Shown one piece after another: positions 37,034 to 46,555 of a stretch of DNA of 64,000 nt. This DNA is from Symsagittifera roscoffensis (lineage: Eukaryota; Xenacoelomorpha; Acoela; Convolutidae), in contig NC_087064.1 of NCBI RefSeq assembly GCF_963678635.1, forward strand, positions 19,456,509-19,520,508. The letters run 5' to 3'. A model generated the notes under the pieces. It searched no databases. It saw only the letters and a list, made by a program, of their open reading frames with translations, and was not told the DNA's origin. Made by a program: the position numbers and the translations under genes. Position 1 is the first letter of the stretch. Each line of letters opens with the position of its first letter.

Positions 37034-38636
37034 AAAGTGGATTAAAGCAAACAAAATTCCGGATCTGACATATGCTAACAGCCGACTAAAGAAGTACGCC
37101 AAGCAATTTAATAGGCTTGTCATCGAAGATGAAGTTTTCTTACGCAATTTCTACGATGATACTGGAAAAATCAAACATAAACAGTTCTGTGTACCAAAAC
37201 ACCTGTGGAACGAAACCAAACACAGAGTCAATAATTCGATGACAAGAGGACATATTGGCATGACACGAACCACAGAAGAATTCAGAAAGAGATTCTACTT
37301 TCCAGGATTCTCAGAGTTTTTGGTCAGCACAGTTAAAAACTGTTTAACGTGCCCGCAGCTTAAGAATGCGTCCATTAAACATCAAACACCGCCAATTCAA
37401 CAACTTTCATCATTACAGTCATACCCAGGAGACATGATGCAAATCGATATAGTCGGCCCGTTAAAGTCACCGGTGTACAAATTCGTCCTCACTGGAATTG
37501 ACCTTTTTTCAAAATACTTATTCGCAGCACCAATGACGAACACAAGTGCTGACACGGTCGCAAGAGAACTGACGAAAGTGTTTTTCACACACAGCTATGT
37601 ACCAAAAAGGATACTCTCGGACCTGGGAAGTGTATTTACGTCCAAGTTAATTCACGAATTCACAGACCTCCTAGACATCCAAATCGGTCATGCAACGCTG
37701 AAACAAACACAAACCATAGGACTAGTAGAAAGATCCCATAGGGAACTGAAAAGAATTCTCAAAATCAATACTGACGCTCAATGGACAGATTGGCACCGCT
37801 ACGTACCCCTGGGGACCTTCATACATAGGACCTCATATTATTCGTCAATCGGATGTTGTCCTAGCACCATTTTTCGCGGGCGAGAGCCTATAAAACCCCT
37901 TGATCTAAGATTTTTGACCAAAGCGTTGGAAATCGCTACGGCGGACGCCGACTTTGTAACTGCGCTACAAGACGCGATGCTCAAAAAATTCAAGGAGACG
38001 AAAGACAACATCGTGTCATCTTACCACAGATACCGAGGATACTACGATCAGAAAGCACTAGCCCAGCCGCTAGTACTTCACTCGTTTTGCCTTCTCCTCA
38101 ACCCCCTTCTGACCAATCAGTCTGATAACAGGAATAAGTCACTCCAAGTATGGCTCCCCCTGTATAGAGTCGAAAAGGTGCTCACTAACAGCAATTATAT
38201 AGTAAGGAAAGTCGGAACCAATCACACGCAGTGTGTACACAGAATTCGTCTCAGATCGATTCGACCTCAGCACCAACCAGAAAACGTTGACCCAATAGAC
38301 ACAACTCAATTCGTGGTAGACCTGTCACTCAGCAAGTACCGCAGCGAGCCGGGACTATTTGACGACTACCTACCAAGACTGCTTGACGATGTCCAACCTC
38401 AACCCGACAACGAAACCCCACAAGCAGCTCCGACGACCATCCGATTATCAATACCATTAGGAGGAGCACTGGTCCCAGCACTGCCACCACCGCCCCCTGC
38501 AGCAGTGATGGCACCACTGCGACCGCCACCACCTCCACGAGCTCCGCCACCAGTTCCAATCGCACGACCACGATCGCCATCTCCACCTGACATCGGACTG
38601 GACCCAAACAACCCACCTCAGCCTGAGCAACAGTAA
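37011..38636 (+). pseudogene. pol: Integrase with proline-rich C-terminal tail
   Basis: The frame is open from about 37011; the first ATG is at 37239 and it reads 465 codons from there. An H-x(n)-H...CLTCPQ zinc-binding N-terminus precedes the catalytic core. Counted from that ATG, the DDE residues are D70 (MQIDIVGP), D128 (ILSDLGSVF) and E164 (GLVERSHREL), with exactly 35 residues between the last two as in retroviral-type integrases. The chromodomain expected in chromoviruses is absent. The C-terminus (about 390-465) is very rich in proline and arginine. This is the least damaged sense gene in the element. It is marked as a pseudogene because it has no continuous polyprotein upstream. Confidence 0.87.
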
Positions 38637-38657
38637 GCACACCTCGGAGAAGATCCA

Positions 38658-39509
38658 ATGGACGGAACGGGAACGCCAGAACCAAGTGGAAGTGCACAAG
38701 GACACGACGATCCTGCCGAGGAACAACACGTACGAGAACCACCGCGAACGAGACGCAAAGCAGCAGCCATAGCACGTGACAGGATTTATGGTCAAGCGGG
38801 ATTCAGCAACGACGTACGATACCACCCGATACCACCTCGGGAGATTCAGCCTCGAAAATATGGTCTGCGAACAGTAAACAGACACGAAGTCGCTCCGGTT
38901 ACCTTTAGCCCAAAATCTACACGGAAAGAAAAACAGGCAAAAATACGACTACAAGTAGCTGAGGCAAATGAATCATTCCCTCCAGGAGAACAAAAGAAGG
39001 GCATAATAAAAAGCAGCCTTGCACGCGCAAAACAGGCAGTGAGGCCCAACGATGAAGCCAACAACAGCAAAGATTCAATGAATACAATTCAAGAACCAAA
39101 TATCATATTTGGCACAGGAGATCTGTTGCATTTCCCTGGCCCTATAGCTCATTGCATCTCGAGGGACTTCCAGATGAGCGCGAGAATAGCATAACAGATC
39201 CGCGAGGCCTACCCAACTCTACAGCCCACGTTAAAAACGATCGAAACACCACAAGTCGGAGCCTCAGTCTCAATGCACATTCCCTCTCAAAACAAATCAA
39301 TATTCAATTTAGTGACAAAATCGCAATATTTCAAAAAACCGTCTATATGACCTCACACGCAGCCTGCGCTGCATGAAGAAGCAGCTAATTGAACAAGGAA
39401 TCAAACAAATTGCACTTCCCAAGATAGGATGTGGACTTGATAAATTACAAGAACATTCAGTTTTCACATCTTCCAAAAAAGTGACATCAAAGTCTTCGTA
39501 TATGTTTAA
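38658..39509 (+). pseudogene. TARG1/OARD1-like macro domain gene downstream of integrase
   Basis: A 178-codon frame (38658-39194) starts with a low-complexity Arg/Pro/Glu-rich region (about 1-140). It then enters a macro domain: NIIFGTGDLLHFPGPIAHCI (GTGD is the ADP-ribose-binding entry strand) and SRDFQMSARIA, where it meets a stop at 39192-39194. Macro-domain text continues in the same frame to about 39345 (IFNLVTKSQYF). In another frame, CMKKQLIEQG and IALPKIGCGLDKLQ carry the GCGL phosphate-binding loop. After a third shift it ends DIKVFVYV with a stop at 39507-39509. The order and wording fit the TARG1/OARD1 family, which binds ADP-ribose and removes it from acidic residues. So the domain is complete in parts but broken by one stop and two frameshifts. 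Its place between integrase and env suggests capture from a host. Confidence 0.8.
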
Positions 39510-39540
39510 ACCAATTTACGGCACTGTCAGCGATCATTAG

Positions 39541-39867
39541 ACCACCAATGAGAAACCTGTACAAAGTGCGTCCACTAGGAGGCAACATCTTCATGAAGAT
39601 CTCGAAAAATCCACCTGTTGCCCACGTATTAACATTAGGAATAAAAAACTTTTAGTGCCCCCACAAAAGTTGTGAATGGATTTTGAAAATTCTGACACCA
39701 TTCATCGCCAAAGCCCAAATGAAGAACCTGTACGAAGTGGGTCTACTAGGAGGCAACATCTCCATGAAAATCTCGAAAAACAAAACCAACTGTTGCAAAA
39801 TTTACCAAAGAGCGCAATTATTAAATTGAAATATATTAATAAAGCAACAACTTATGAAATTCAATTA
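39541..39867 (+). repeat. ~170-bp spaced direct repeat downstream of the macro domain
   Basis: Blocks at about 39547-39626 and 39716-39797 share AACCTGTACRAAGTG, then TAGGAGGCAACATC, then ATCTCGAAAAA, with about 85% identity by eye. Short frames in both read MxNLYxVxxLGGN. The function is unknown. The repeat could mark a rearrangement at the edge of the inserted accessory block. Confidence 0.6.
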
Positions 39868-40587
39868 CTAGCGTTCCAAATCCACGTGCCGAGGTCCATC
39901 AATATATTTTTCCTGCCTTCTCTGATCAACTGGAAGACGCCCACAAACGAGTCGCCACATTCGATCAAATCGCTCCCGGGTAATCTTCAACCCAATGGAA
40001 AGCAACGACGAACAGCGGGCCACATTGCCCAGTGTCACTACACAGTGTAGCCAACCATAAGGGAGGTAAATGGTATCGCCAACCTCTTGGGAACAGCTCA
40101 CGATTGCACTCCCTAGTCTCTGTAAGATGCCCATTAAGGAATCAGGAGTCATCACACTGTCCTCTATCTCCCGGGCTTCATTGCTCGGTCTCACGAAGAA
40201 CCAGAGCTTACGGCCATTACCGTATAGTGTGATTAGGCTGTCCACAGTAATTTCATGGTCACTGTGGAATCGCATGAAACACTCGCCTTCCGTGACGATC
40301 AAATACCCGTAGTCATACTTCGAGATCTGGTTTCCAGCGGGTGCCCAGACGTTCAAAAAGTCCGGTTTCTTATTGGAACCCTTCGGAAACAAGCCCATAT
40401 AGACCGTGGCCTGCGGTTGACTAGCACGGATCTCGGTTATGTCAAAACTCTGCGCTGTACGTTCTGCTTGGACAATCTCTCGTAACAAACGCTGACAGCA
40501 CAAAAGTAAACATAAATAAAACAGGCCGAAAAGCAATCCAGCACAAACTTGAACAAGAGCAACGAAGCCATTAATAAAGACAGTCAC
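39868..40587 (-). CDS. Antisense JmjC-like protein with N-terminal membrane anchor (239 codons)
   Basis: An uninterrupted 239-codon frame opposite to gag-pol-env. Residues 5-33 are strongly hydrophobic (one membrane segment with a Leu/Cys-rich core). The rest reads as a JmjC/cupin fold: FLNVWAPAG, then FMRFHSDHE with an HxD pair (H108, D110), YGNGRKLWFFVRP (lysine 127 where JmjC enzymes hold 2-oxoglutarate), and VGDTIYLPYGWLHCV supplying the distal His (H181). H108, D110 and H181 form the Fe(II) triad expected of a 2-oxoglutarate dioxygenase. Known JmjC enzymes hydroxylate or demethylate proteins; the substrate here is unknown, and a membrane anchor is unusual for the family. It overlaps by 17 nt, in another frame, the 60-codon frame upstream that probably encodes the original N-terminus. 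No minus-strand AATAAA was found close downstream. Confidence 0.7.
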   Translation of the reverse strand: MTVFINGFVALVQVCAGLLFGLFYLCLLLCCQRLLREIVQAERTAQSFDITEIRASQPQATVYMGLFPKGSNKKPDFLNVWAPAGNQISKYDYGYLIVTEGECFMRFHSDHEITVDSLITLYGNGRKLWFFVRPSNEAREIEDSVMTPDSLMGILQRLGSAIVSCSQEVGDTIYLPYGWLHCVVTLGNVARCSSLLSIGLKITRERFDRMWRLVCGRLPVDQRRQEKYIDGPRHVDLER

Positions 40588-40753
40588 TTATTCTCCGATG
40601 AGTATCCTTGTACTCGACAGCAACAAACTTCCGCAATACGGCAGGCTCCTCGCGGTTGAAACCATCAAAACCATCCAAGGATGTGGCCTGCGGAAGATGT
40701 TTCATCAATTCGGCAACACTGTGTAGGTCAGTTCTGGAAGATACAGACGCCAT
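40571..40753 (-). CDS. Probable N-terminal piece of the antisense JmjC-like protein (60 codons)
   Basis: Begins MASVSSRTDLHSVAEL and contains EEPAVLRKFVAVEY, similar to the kPvvlRg strand that opens many JmjC domains. It stops 17 nt into the next frame. The simplest reading is one gene with a frameshift near 40580; a very short intron is the alternative. Upstream (40754-41081) I see no further frame belonging to it. Confidence 0.5.
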   Translation of the reverse strand: MASVSSRTDLHSVAELMKHLPQATSLDGFDGFNREEPAVLRKFVAVEYKDTHRRISDCLY

Positions 40754-41081
40754 GGTGTCCGATCTCGTCCTGCGCTTGACAGCACCACTTACGCTCAGAC
40801 TCGCTCAGTACTTTCCATTTCAAAACTGAAAATCAAAAATTCTATTAGTTCAGGAACAACCAAGAAGGCGACGAAAAAATTATCTGATCTTAAAAGCTTA
40901 AGCCCGTTCAAAATGCACATACCAATTTAGAGAGCAATGATCACAGTTCGAAAAAACGAGAGTTGCTTCTGGCACTTGCTTATGGCCTTAAAAACTGTTC
41001 TTTTGTCGAACAATTGCTCCACGGCTACATTACACAACAAAAGACGATTATTCATAAAACGATTAATTATTATTTACATAT

Positions 41082-41546
41082 TTATACATTTCGCCTCGAA
41101 TGGACCCCAAAAATTTTAGCAACGAGCCCGGCATCCTCAATCTGCTGTTCAAGAAAAGCACCCAACTGCACCATTAGCTCGGGAGCAGTCACAGCTCGAA
41201 TGGCATCAAGAAAGGCCGCATTCAAATCTACAAAAAACGACACAACCGACAGCCCCGCGGTCACAAGAGGCGGCACATAATTCACCATATTGTCCTCAAG
41301 AGAAAGAACAATAGCATGCAGCTCAGCCTTGGAATCACCCAATACAACCGCGACCTCAATATCGACATCGTCCTCAATCCGAGGGAGCTCTTTGTCCATA
41401 TATCTAGCGATATCCACTAATCTCTTAACCAATAACTGTGCTACCAACATCATGAGCTTGAATATAATTGTCAAAACGAAGGCATACAGCGTCAACAAAC
41501 AAATCCTCAAATACGCAAAAGTTGAACAAATGAAAAATTTGGTCAT
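41082..41546 (-). CDS. Antisense hydrophobic protein of unknown function (154 codons)
   Basis: An uninterrupted frame, opposite to env and gag-pol. A long hydrophobic segment at residues ~9-43 (FAYLRICLLTLYAFVLTIIF onwards) suggests a signal anchor. An acidic stretch follows (DKELPRIEDDVDIEVAVVLG) and then a second, weaker hydrophobic helix (about 91-118, VPPLVTAGLSVVSFFVDL). I do not recognise the family. Its start lies only ~205 bp from the env start on the other strand, so 41547-41750 could act as a shared divergent control region. A chance reading frame is possible, but the ordered amphipathic/hydrophobic layout argues against it. Confidence 0.5.
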   Translation of the reverse strand: MTKFFICSTFAYLRICLLTLYAFVLTIIFKLMMLVAQLLVKRLVDIARYMDKELPRIEDDVDIEVAVVLGDSKAELHAIVLSLEDNMVNYVPPLVTAGLSVVSFFVDLNAAFLDAIRAVTAPELMVQLGAFLEQQIEDAGLVAKIFGVHSRRNV

Positions 41547-41750
41547 TTTGCTCAGTAAGTGCCATGATCACTCAATTTGGACTGCAAGGTAAACATCCTG
41601 TTTACCTGATTCAAAGTAAATGTCACAACGGTCCCACAAATTCACATCCCAAAAGTAAAAAGCCATTTGACGATCCTAGACTTGCGAAAACCAGTGCAAA
41701 TCGTACAATTCTTTCATTAAATCCAAATCAACCAGGAGCATAGGGGGAAA

Positions 41751-44012
41751 ATGTTATTACTACTCCTCATCATACAAATAGGCCGTACTTCGGCATCTAA
41801 CGATGATGTTCTTTCCTCTGGGATAATCTTCCACAAAGAAAGTAAGATCCTCCTGGCAGAAAAGCTTGTAAATGTACAGTTCCTTATTCCTTTCCCAGAT
41901 TACAATTCCACGATGAAGACAGCAATGAGGAATTACCTCAACAAATTATCGGAGAAATGGCGAACACCCTCCATCGAGTGCCCTCTAGACTTCTCCACGA
42001 ACTTCAACTCAACGACGGACCCATTCAATCTTAACTGGCTACTGGACATGATCGAGGACAAGGCCGAAGCGGCAAAACAAGAAGCTCAGGCCATTAGAAC
42101 TGACACTTCCCGCTTCCTCAACAAAAACCCGCTAGATTCAACACGTACTCGCAGAGGAGCTCCACTGATTGCAGCAGCGGCCATCGCCGGCATTGGTATA
42201 TTCCGATCCGGTATAATGATGGGCAATTCAGGAGGATGCGGAATTATGGGAATTTTTGGATCATGCCAGGACCCGTTCAAGGCGAATGCAAAGAACATCG
42301 AGACCTTGGAGCAATACTCAATGGAACTTACGGATTTTGTATCAGAAATTGAAACATCAAGCAACGAGAATGTCTTTGCGATTTCCAATGAGTTGTCTGA
42401 AATCAGAGCAATTCAACAGCACATCATCGAAAACCAAAATCGGAACTGGAAAATGATCGAAGAACAATTTGCAACAATCCAAGGAAATTTCCACATCTTG
42501 GGGGATTGCACACAAACATTGTTCTCAAACCAACAGATCAATTTCAACTTCGACACAGCAGCATCACTACTAAACGTGGTCTATGCCGATATCACGAGCT
42601 ATAAAACTGCACTCTATGCTTTCAAGACAAACGTTTTAAACTCGATACCAACTCTGCTGGACAAACGACTACCGATTTCTCTTGTTCCGCGAGAATCCCT
42701 GTTGGCGTTTATAGACGCTGTGTACTAAAGCCAAAAGGAAGAAAACCACCGAATGACCCTTGCGATACCGCCATGCGATATCCACTCATATTATGACGCG
42801 AAGCTGCTTCGCGATGTCACAACAATTGAGGAAGGACTTCTGCTCAACCTAGCAATACCGTACGCATCGAGTCAAACAGCTTTCTAGATGTACCGGGCCG
42901 GGCCCAGGTGTTACCTATGCCTCAAGTAGATCCAACCGAAGCCATAAAATTGGTCAGTGAAGGACCCTATCCGGCCATATCGGAGGACTCCATGGAGACA
43001 ACAGTCCTGACAGAAGACCAGTATGCCAACTGCTTGGGAACCTCGACGTACCGGATCTGTCACCAAACCATGGAGACACACTTAGGACAATCATCATGCC
43101 TGGCAAAATTATACTTCCACTCCACAATGACTGCATTGACGGTGTGTGAGACCGAAAAACGTCTTCTTCCGACGCCTGAAAAAGCGACCAACCTTGGATA
43201 CGGAATTTGGCTAATCACTTCAGCCGGTGCTGCGTTCTCTCTACGGGAGTACAGTCTTGATGAACTGAACACGCCCAAACGAGAAGACCACCCTGGCTGC
43301 AATATTTGCTTAATAACTTTGGACTGTGGGACACAGCTAATAAGCAAATATATAAAAATCAGACCTGATTTAGGCAGCTGTGACAAAATCCCTGCAAAAC
43401 GGATCAGCGTATCTTTACCGGACCCATTAGCACATTTGATCTCAGAATTACCAGATTTAGACGACCTCCCATACTTCGAATCCAAAACCGACGCCGGAGT
43501 GAAACTACTCAGAGAAGTTAGAGCGACTCATCCGCAGTCCACACCTGACCAATGTAGATCAACTGAACGAGATAGCAAAGCCTATTGCACACAATATGCG
43601 ACTGCTTAAACCTAGCCTTGTGGACAAGATGGAACAGTATGTCCCACTCAAACTGTCTCTGACATTGACTATAGTTGTGTTCTTCGGAAATTTACTGCTG
43701 CATGCACTGGTAATGTATCTATATCACCGCTTCGCGATCTTCAGACGATTAACACCAAAATTTATGAAGTCAGGCGATGGAAGAATCGAATTGAAGCCCG
43801 TACTGTCAGTATCTGCAGCTAATCGAAAAGAGTTTGTAGAACAGGGATCTAAGATCCGAGAGAAATATATGGTGCTAACTCAATACGAAATCAACGGACA
43901 CCAAGTACCGAAAACATATTCGCGAAAACCTCAACCTGCTTGTCTGTGGGACTATCAGGCAGAAGACCGGACTCCACTATTGAAGTTAACGAAGACAGAG
44001 AGGAGAGAGTAA
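41751..44012 (+). pseudogene. env: Envelope glycoprotein gene (class I-like), in three frames
   Basis: The first frame (41751-42728, 325 codons) opens with a signal peptide (MLLLLLIIQIGRTSA). It carries a furin-type site RTRR at residues 132-135, directly followed by a Gly/Ala/Ile-rich fusion-peptide-like stretch and then a heptad-like helical region (about 190-250) with NxT/NxS glycosylation sites before the cleavage. After a stop at 42726-42728, a damaged stretch leads to a second frame (42908-43609) with a Cys-containing ectodomain. The third frame (43596-44012) holds the membrane anchor (LTLTIVVFFGNLLLHALVMY) and a basic cytoplasmic tail. Signal peptide, cleavage site, fusion peptide and anchor are thus all recognisable, but stops and frameshifts separate them. 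The short region before the cleavage site recalls gypsy-type and baculovirus F-type envelopes. Confidence 0.82.
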
Positions 44013-44402
44013 CCCAAATTTGAGCAGTTAAAATTGTATCTCATTTAATACACCATCATTTTCATTCTGACTGACGAAGTGGCTTTTATAAGTTATTAAC
44101 CTTGCTTCTCCCTAAAAAGAGAAAGAAAATTGTATCATAGTTTTAGGGACAATTTTTTGCGTATATTTGAGTTCCACTTTAAACCATTTAACTTTGTTTG
44201 CCAAATTCTGCAACTATATGAGTTACGAATGTTGTTTATCTATTTAAATAACAATTAGTTTAAATTGTACTGGTGCTATAACCTCTAAAAACTTATGCTA
44301 TTTTCAATGCAGTAAATTGTTAAAGTTTCAATGCAGTCAATTGTTAAACCTGCCCAATTAAAAGTAGTGATGTAACTACCTAATCATAAGTTCTTCCACA
44401 AG

Positions 44403-44432
44403 CCGCCAGGGAAAAAACAACAAGTATGTAGG
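44403..44432 (+). promoter_or_regulatory. Candidate polypurine tract before the 3' LTR
   Basis: AGGGAAAAAACAACAAG lies just upstream of the 3' LTR. The run is interrupted by pyrimidines next to the LTR, so the exact plus-strand priming site is uncertain. The 44013-44402 stretch holds no gene. Confidence 0.4.
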
Positions 44433-44825
44433 TGTAACATAGTGCTTCACACATATGTTAGCTGCTAATCATTAATTACCATAATTGGTGCAATTTAGAT
44501 TAAAATGTCAATGCCATGTTACGTCAAGGATAAAGTTTTAAATCTATATTTACTTAATGCAAACAATGAGGAGAATGAAAGAAGGAGAAGAATTGGAGAG
44601 CCATTACAATCAAGGAGCTCAAAATAGTAATTGAAACATTAACACTCACTTTTATTAATCGATCAGCTTAGACTCTAGAGAAAGGGGGTAGCCATCACGA
44701 AGCACATTCCTGAGACGAAGATATTAAGCCTAGACCGCGCATCCATAACAACATACTTCATCACTCTGGACTACAAAAGCAACACTTATCGATCAAGCGT
44801 TTATAGCCAGAATCGCTATATTACA
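44433..44825 (+). repeat. 3' LTR of the full element
   Basis: 393 bp with intact TGTAA...TTACA ends, followed by the target duplication GCCAA at 44826-44830. It is nearly identical to the unit B LTR (1 difference) and less similar to its own 5' LTR (13 differences). Confidence 0.9.
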
Positions 44826-44830
44826 GCCAA

Positions 44831-45224
44831 CGGCATGTTTGTGATGTATCGCAATTGCTGCGAAAATCTGCTTCTGCTCTGTGTTAGTTTTTTATAAACT
44901 TATTATGAAATTCAATTGTTTTTTCATAAAGTCATTCTAAGTGTAATTAACGTGTCAACGCAATTCATTTGCCAAAAGGCAGTCAAAAATTGCTATCGAA
45001 TAACAAATGTTTAAATGGCGAGAAAATACGTGAATGACTCTAAATTTCAAAATTGATTTCAATTTTCAGTATCCAAGCATAATAATAAAATGTTTGGTAC
45101 AGTTTCTCAAATTGTGCTGGTTGTATCCAAAAATGCCAATAAAAAGTTCATCAATTTCAAAGAGTTTTAGGAGATGATTCTTTTCTTTGCAACTCGAAAA
45201 TAATAATTTAACAGCAGTCAGAGG
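44831..45224. other. AT-rich spacer right of the retroelement
   Basis: No open frame of interest, no tandem repeat and no RNA gene seen. Confidence 0.5.
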
Positions 45225-45420
45225 CCGAACCAGAGGCGGTTAAATATTTACGTTGACAAGAGGGTGGTACTAGTTTACTTGTTTGGTACCGTGACAAAAC
45301 TAGTTTAGATGATTGGTCCCGCCTGTTTTCTAAAAAGAAGAGCCGGCACGGGATTTGAATCTACGCCTTGGGATTTTTACCCGCTATACTAACTAGGCCT
45401 GTTTCGGCAGCAATATAGAG
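45225..45420 (-). repeat. tRNA-derived SINE fragment
   Basis: On the minus strand, TAGTATAGCGG (A box-like, about 45395-45405) lies ~35 bp before GATTCAAATCC (B box-like, about 45352-45366). A non-tRNA body follows down to about 45225. The pairing expected of a functional tRNA is not kept, so this is a SINE head rather than a tRNA gene. Confidence 0.5.
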
Positions 45421-45559
45421 AAATAAAAACGCTCATTGTTAGAATTAGTCACCTAATGTACCTCGGTTTTTATTTGGGACCACAGCAGTTATGAGGCACC
45501 AAACAAGGAACCTAGTACCGACAAGAGCTCACTGAACTAGATTTCATTAAGCTATTCGT

Positions 45560-45645
45560 ATTTGCATGAATTCACCTTGGGATTTGAACCGGCAAGCATA
45601 CGATTGCTGGGCAACGTCGCTACAGAACGCCACTATGATTTTGTA
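45560..45645 (-). repeat. Second tRNA-like SINE fragment
   Basis: The minus strand carries a B box GGTTCAAATCCC at about 45583-45594 and a weak A box ~45 bp upstream. It is short and degenerate. Confidence 0.4.
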
Positions 45646-45794
45646 TATGAATTGATATTAACTTGTGTTCAACCTGACAGTTAGCTTTCGTTTAGTTTAT
45701 CATCTGAAATTTTTTGTTTGTATTGTGAAAAAAAAAACAGTTTTATCTACAAATTTTAGTTTCAAAAGAAATAAATTTATAAATGATGTTTGTT

Positions 45795-46555
45795 CTAATA
45801 TCCATAAGAGTGTGAATTTGAATTGTTCACTGCAAACGATCCGAACATGTTCTGAGCGGCTGCTGTGTTGTACCCTGTAGTGTACGGGTTAGCATAGGCT
45901 GAAAAGGAGTGGTGCGCTGCCCAATAGTGATGTGCCTGTGCTGTACTTAAGAGACCTGGTGTTGTGGCTGTAACGTTGGGAGCCGCATGTGCCATTGCAA
46001 CAGCCGCTGCATTTGCAGTGTCACTGAAGAACTGGTTGTTCGTGAATGGTGCTGAAGGAGTGACTGCTGCAGCTCTTGGCTGTGCCTGAATGAATGGGTT
46101 CATTTTCTGAGCAGCAGCCATAGAAGCTAAGTTCATTGGGGGTAAACTGGTCATGGGGAAACCGGTAGCTGAAAAATGAGCGGCGGCTGTGTTGTATGTA
46201 TGGAAGTATGGCGCTATTTCCGAGTGAGGTTGGTATCTAATTGTAGCTGCGGCGTGGTCTCCATACGCAGTGCTTTGAGTGAATTGAGCCAGGCCGTGAA
46301 AGTCGAATTTGTAAGCGTATCGTTTGCCATGCACTTTACTCATGATATTTTTGTCGTAGTAGTATCTCAGTGCTCTTGACAGTTTGTCGTAATTCATGTT
46401 GGGTTTCGATTTCCTTTCGCCCCATCTTTTGGCTGTTTCGTCTGGGTCGGTGATTTTGAATTCACCCGAGTTGCCTTCCCACTGGATACAGTCGGAGTTC
46501 TTGTTGTCCGAGAGAAGCTCAAGTAGAAATTGCCAGAGTTGAATCTGTCCAGATC
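45795..46555 (-). CDS. Last exon of the ETS gene (ETS DNA-binding domain)
   Basis: The acceptor CTATTCTAG precedes GATCTGGACAG. The exon encodes the complete ~85-residue winged-helix ETS domain, including [20 protein letters not shown], then a Tyr/Ala/His-rich tail ending [10 protein letters not shown]. Both DNA-contacting arginines of the recognition helix (in SRALRYYY) are present. Confidence 0.95.

Larger units (their letters stand above)
31540..44825 (+). mobile_element. Env-bearing Ty3/gypsy-like LTR element with macro-domain and antisense accessory genes
   Basis: It has 393-bp LTRs at both ends and a 5-bp direct duplication GCCAA at 31535-31539 and 44826-44830, so this is one insertion event 13.3 kb long. 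Sense order: gag (32624), CCHC knuckle and protease (33829-35058), RT (35236-36347), RNase H (36344-36553), integrase (to 38636), macro domain (38658-39509), env (41751-44012). Between the macro domain and env, two frames run on the opposite strand (39868-40753 and 41082-41546). The pol order RT-RNase H-integrase marks the Ty3/gypsy class. Every sense gene is interrupted by stops or frameshifts, so the copy is not expected to be active. The extra ~3 kb between integrase and env is what sets it apart from a standard errantivirus-like layout. Confidence 0.9.

Noticed and set aside
38329-38775. Minus-strand 148-codon frame opposite the integrase tail
   Set aside because: It is the complement of a Pro/Arg-rich coding stretch, giving Val/Leu/Gly-rich text typical of an antisense shadow. 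It has no recognisable motif.
46176-46379. Plus-strand frame over the ETS domain
   Set aside because: Antisense shadow of the ETS exon.
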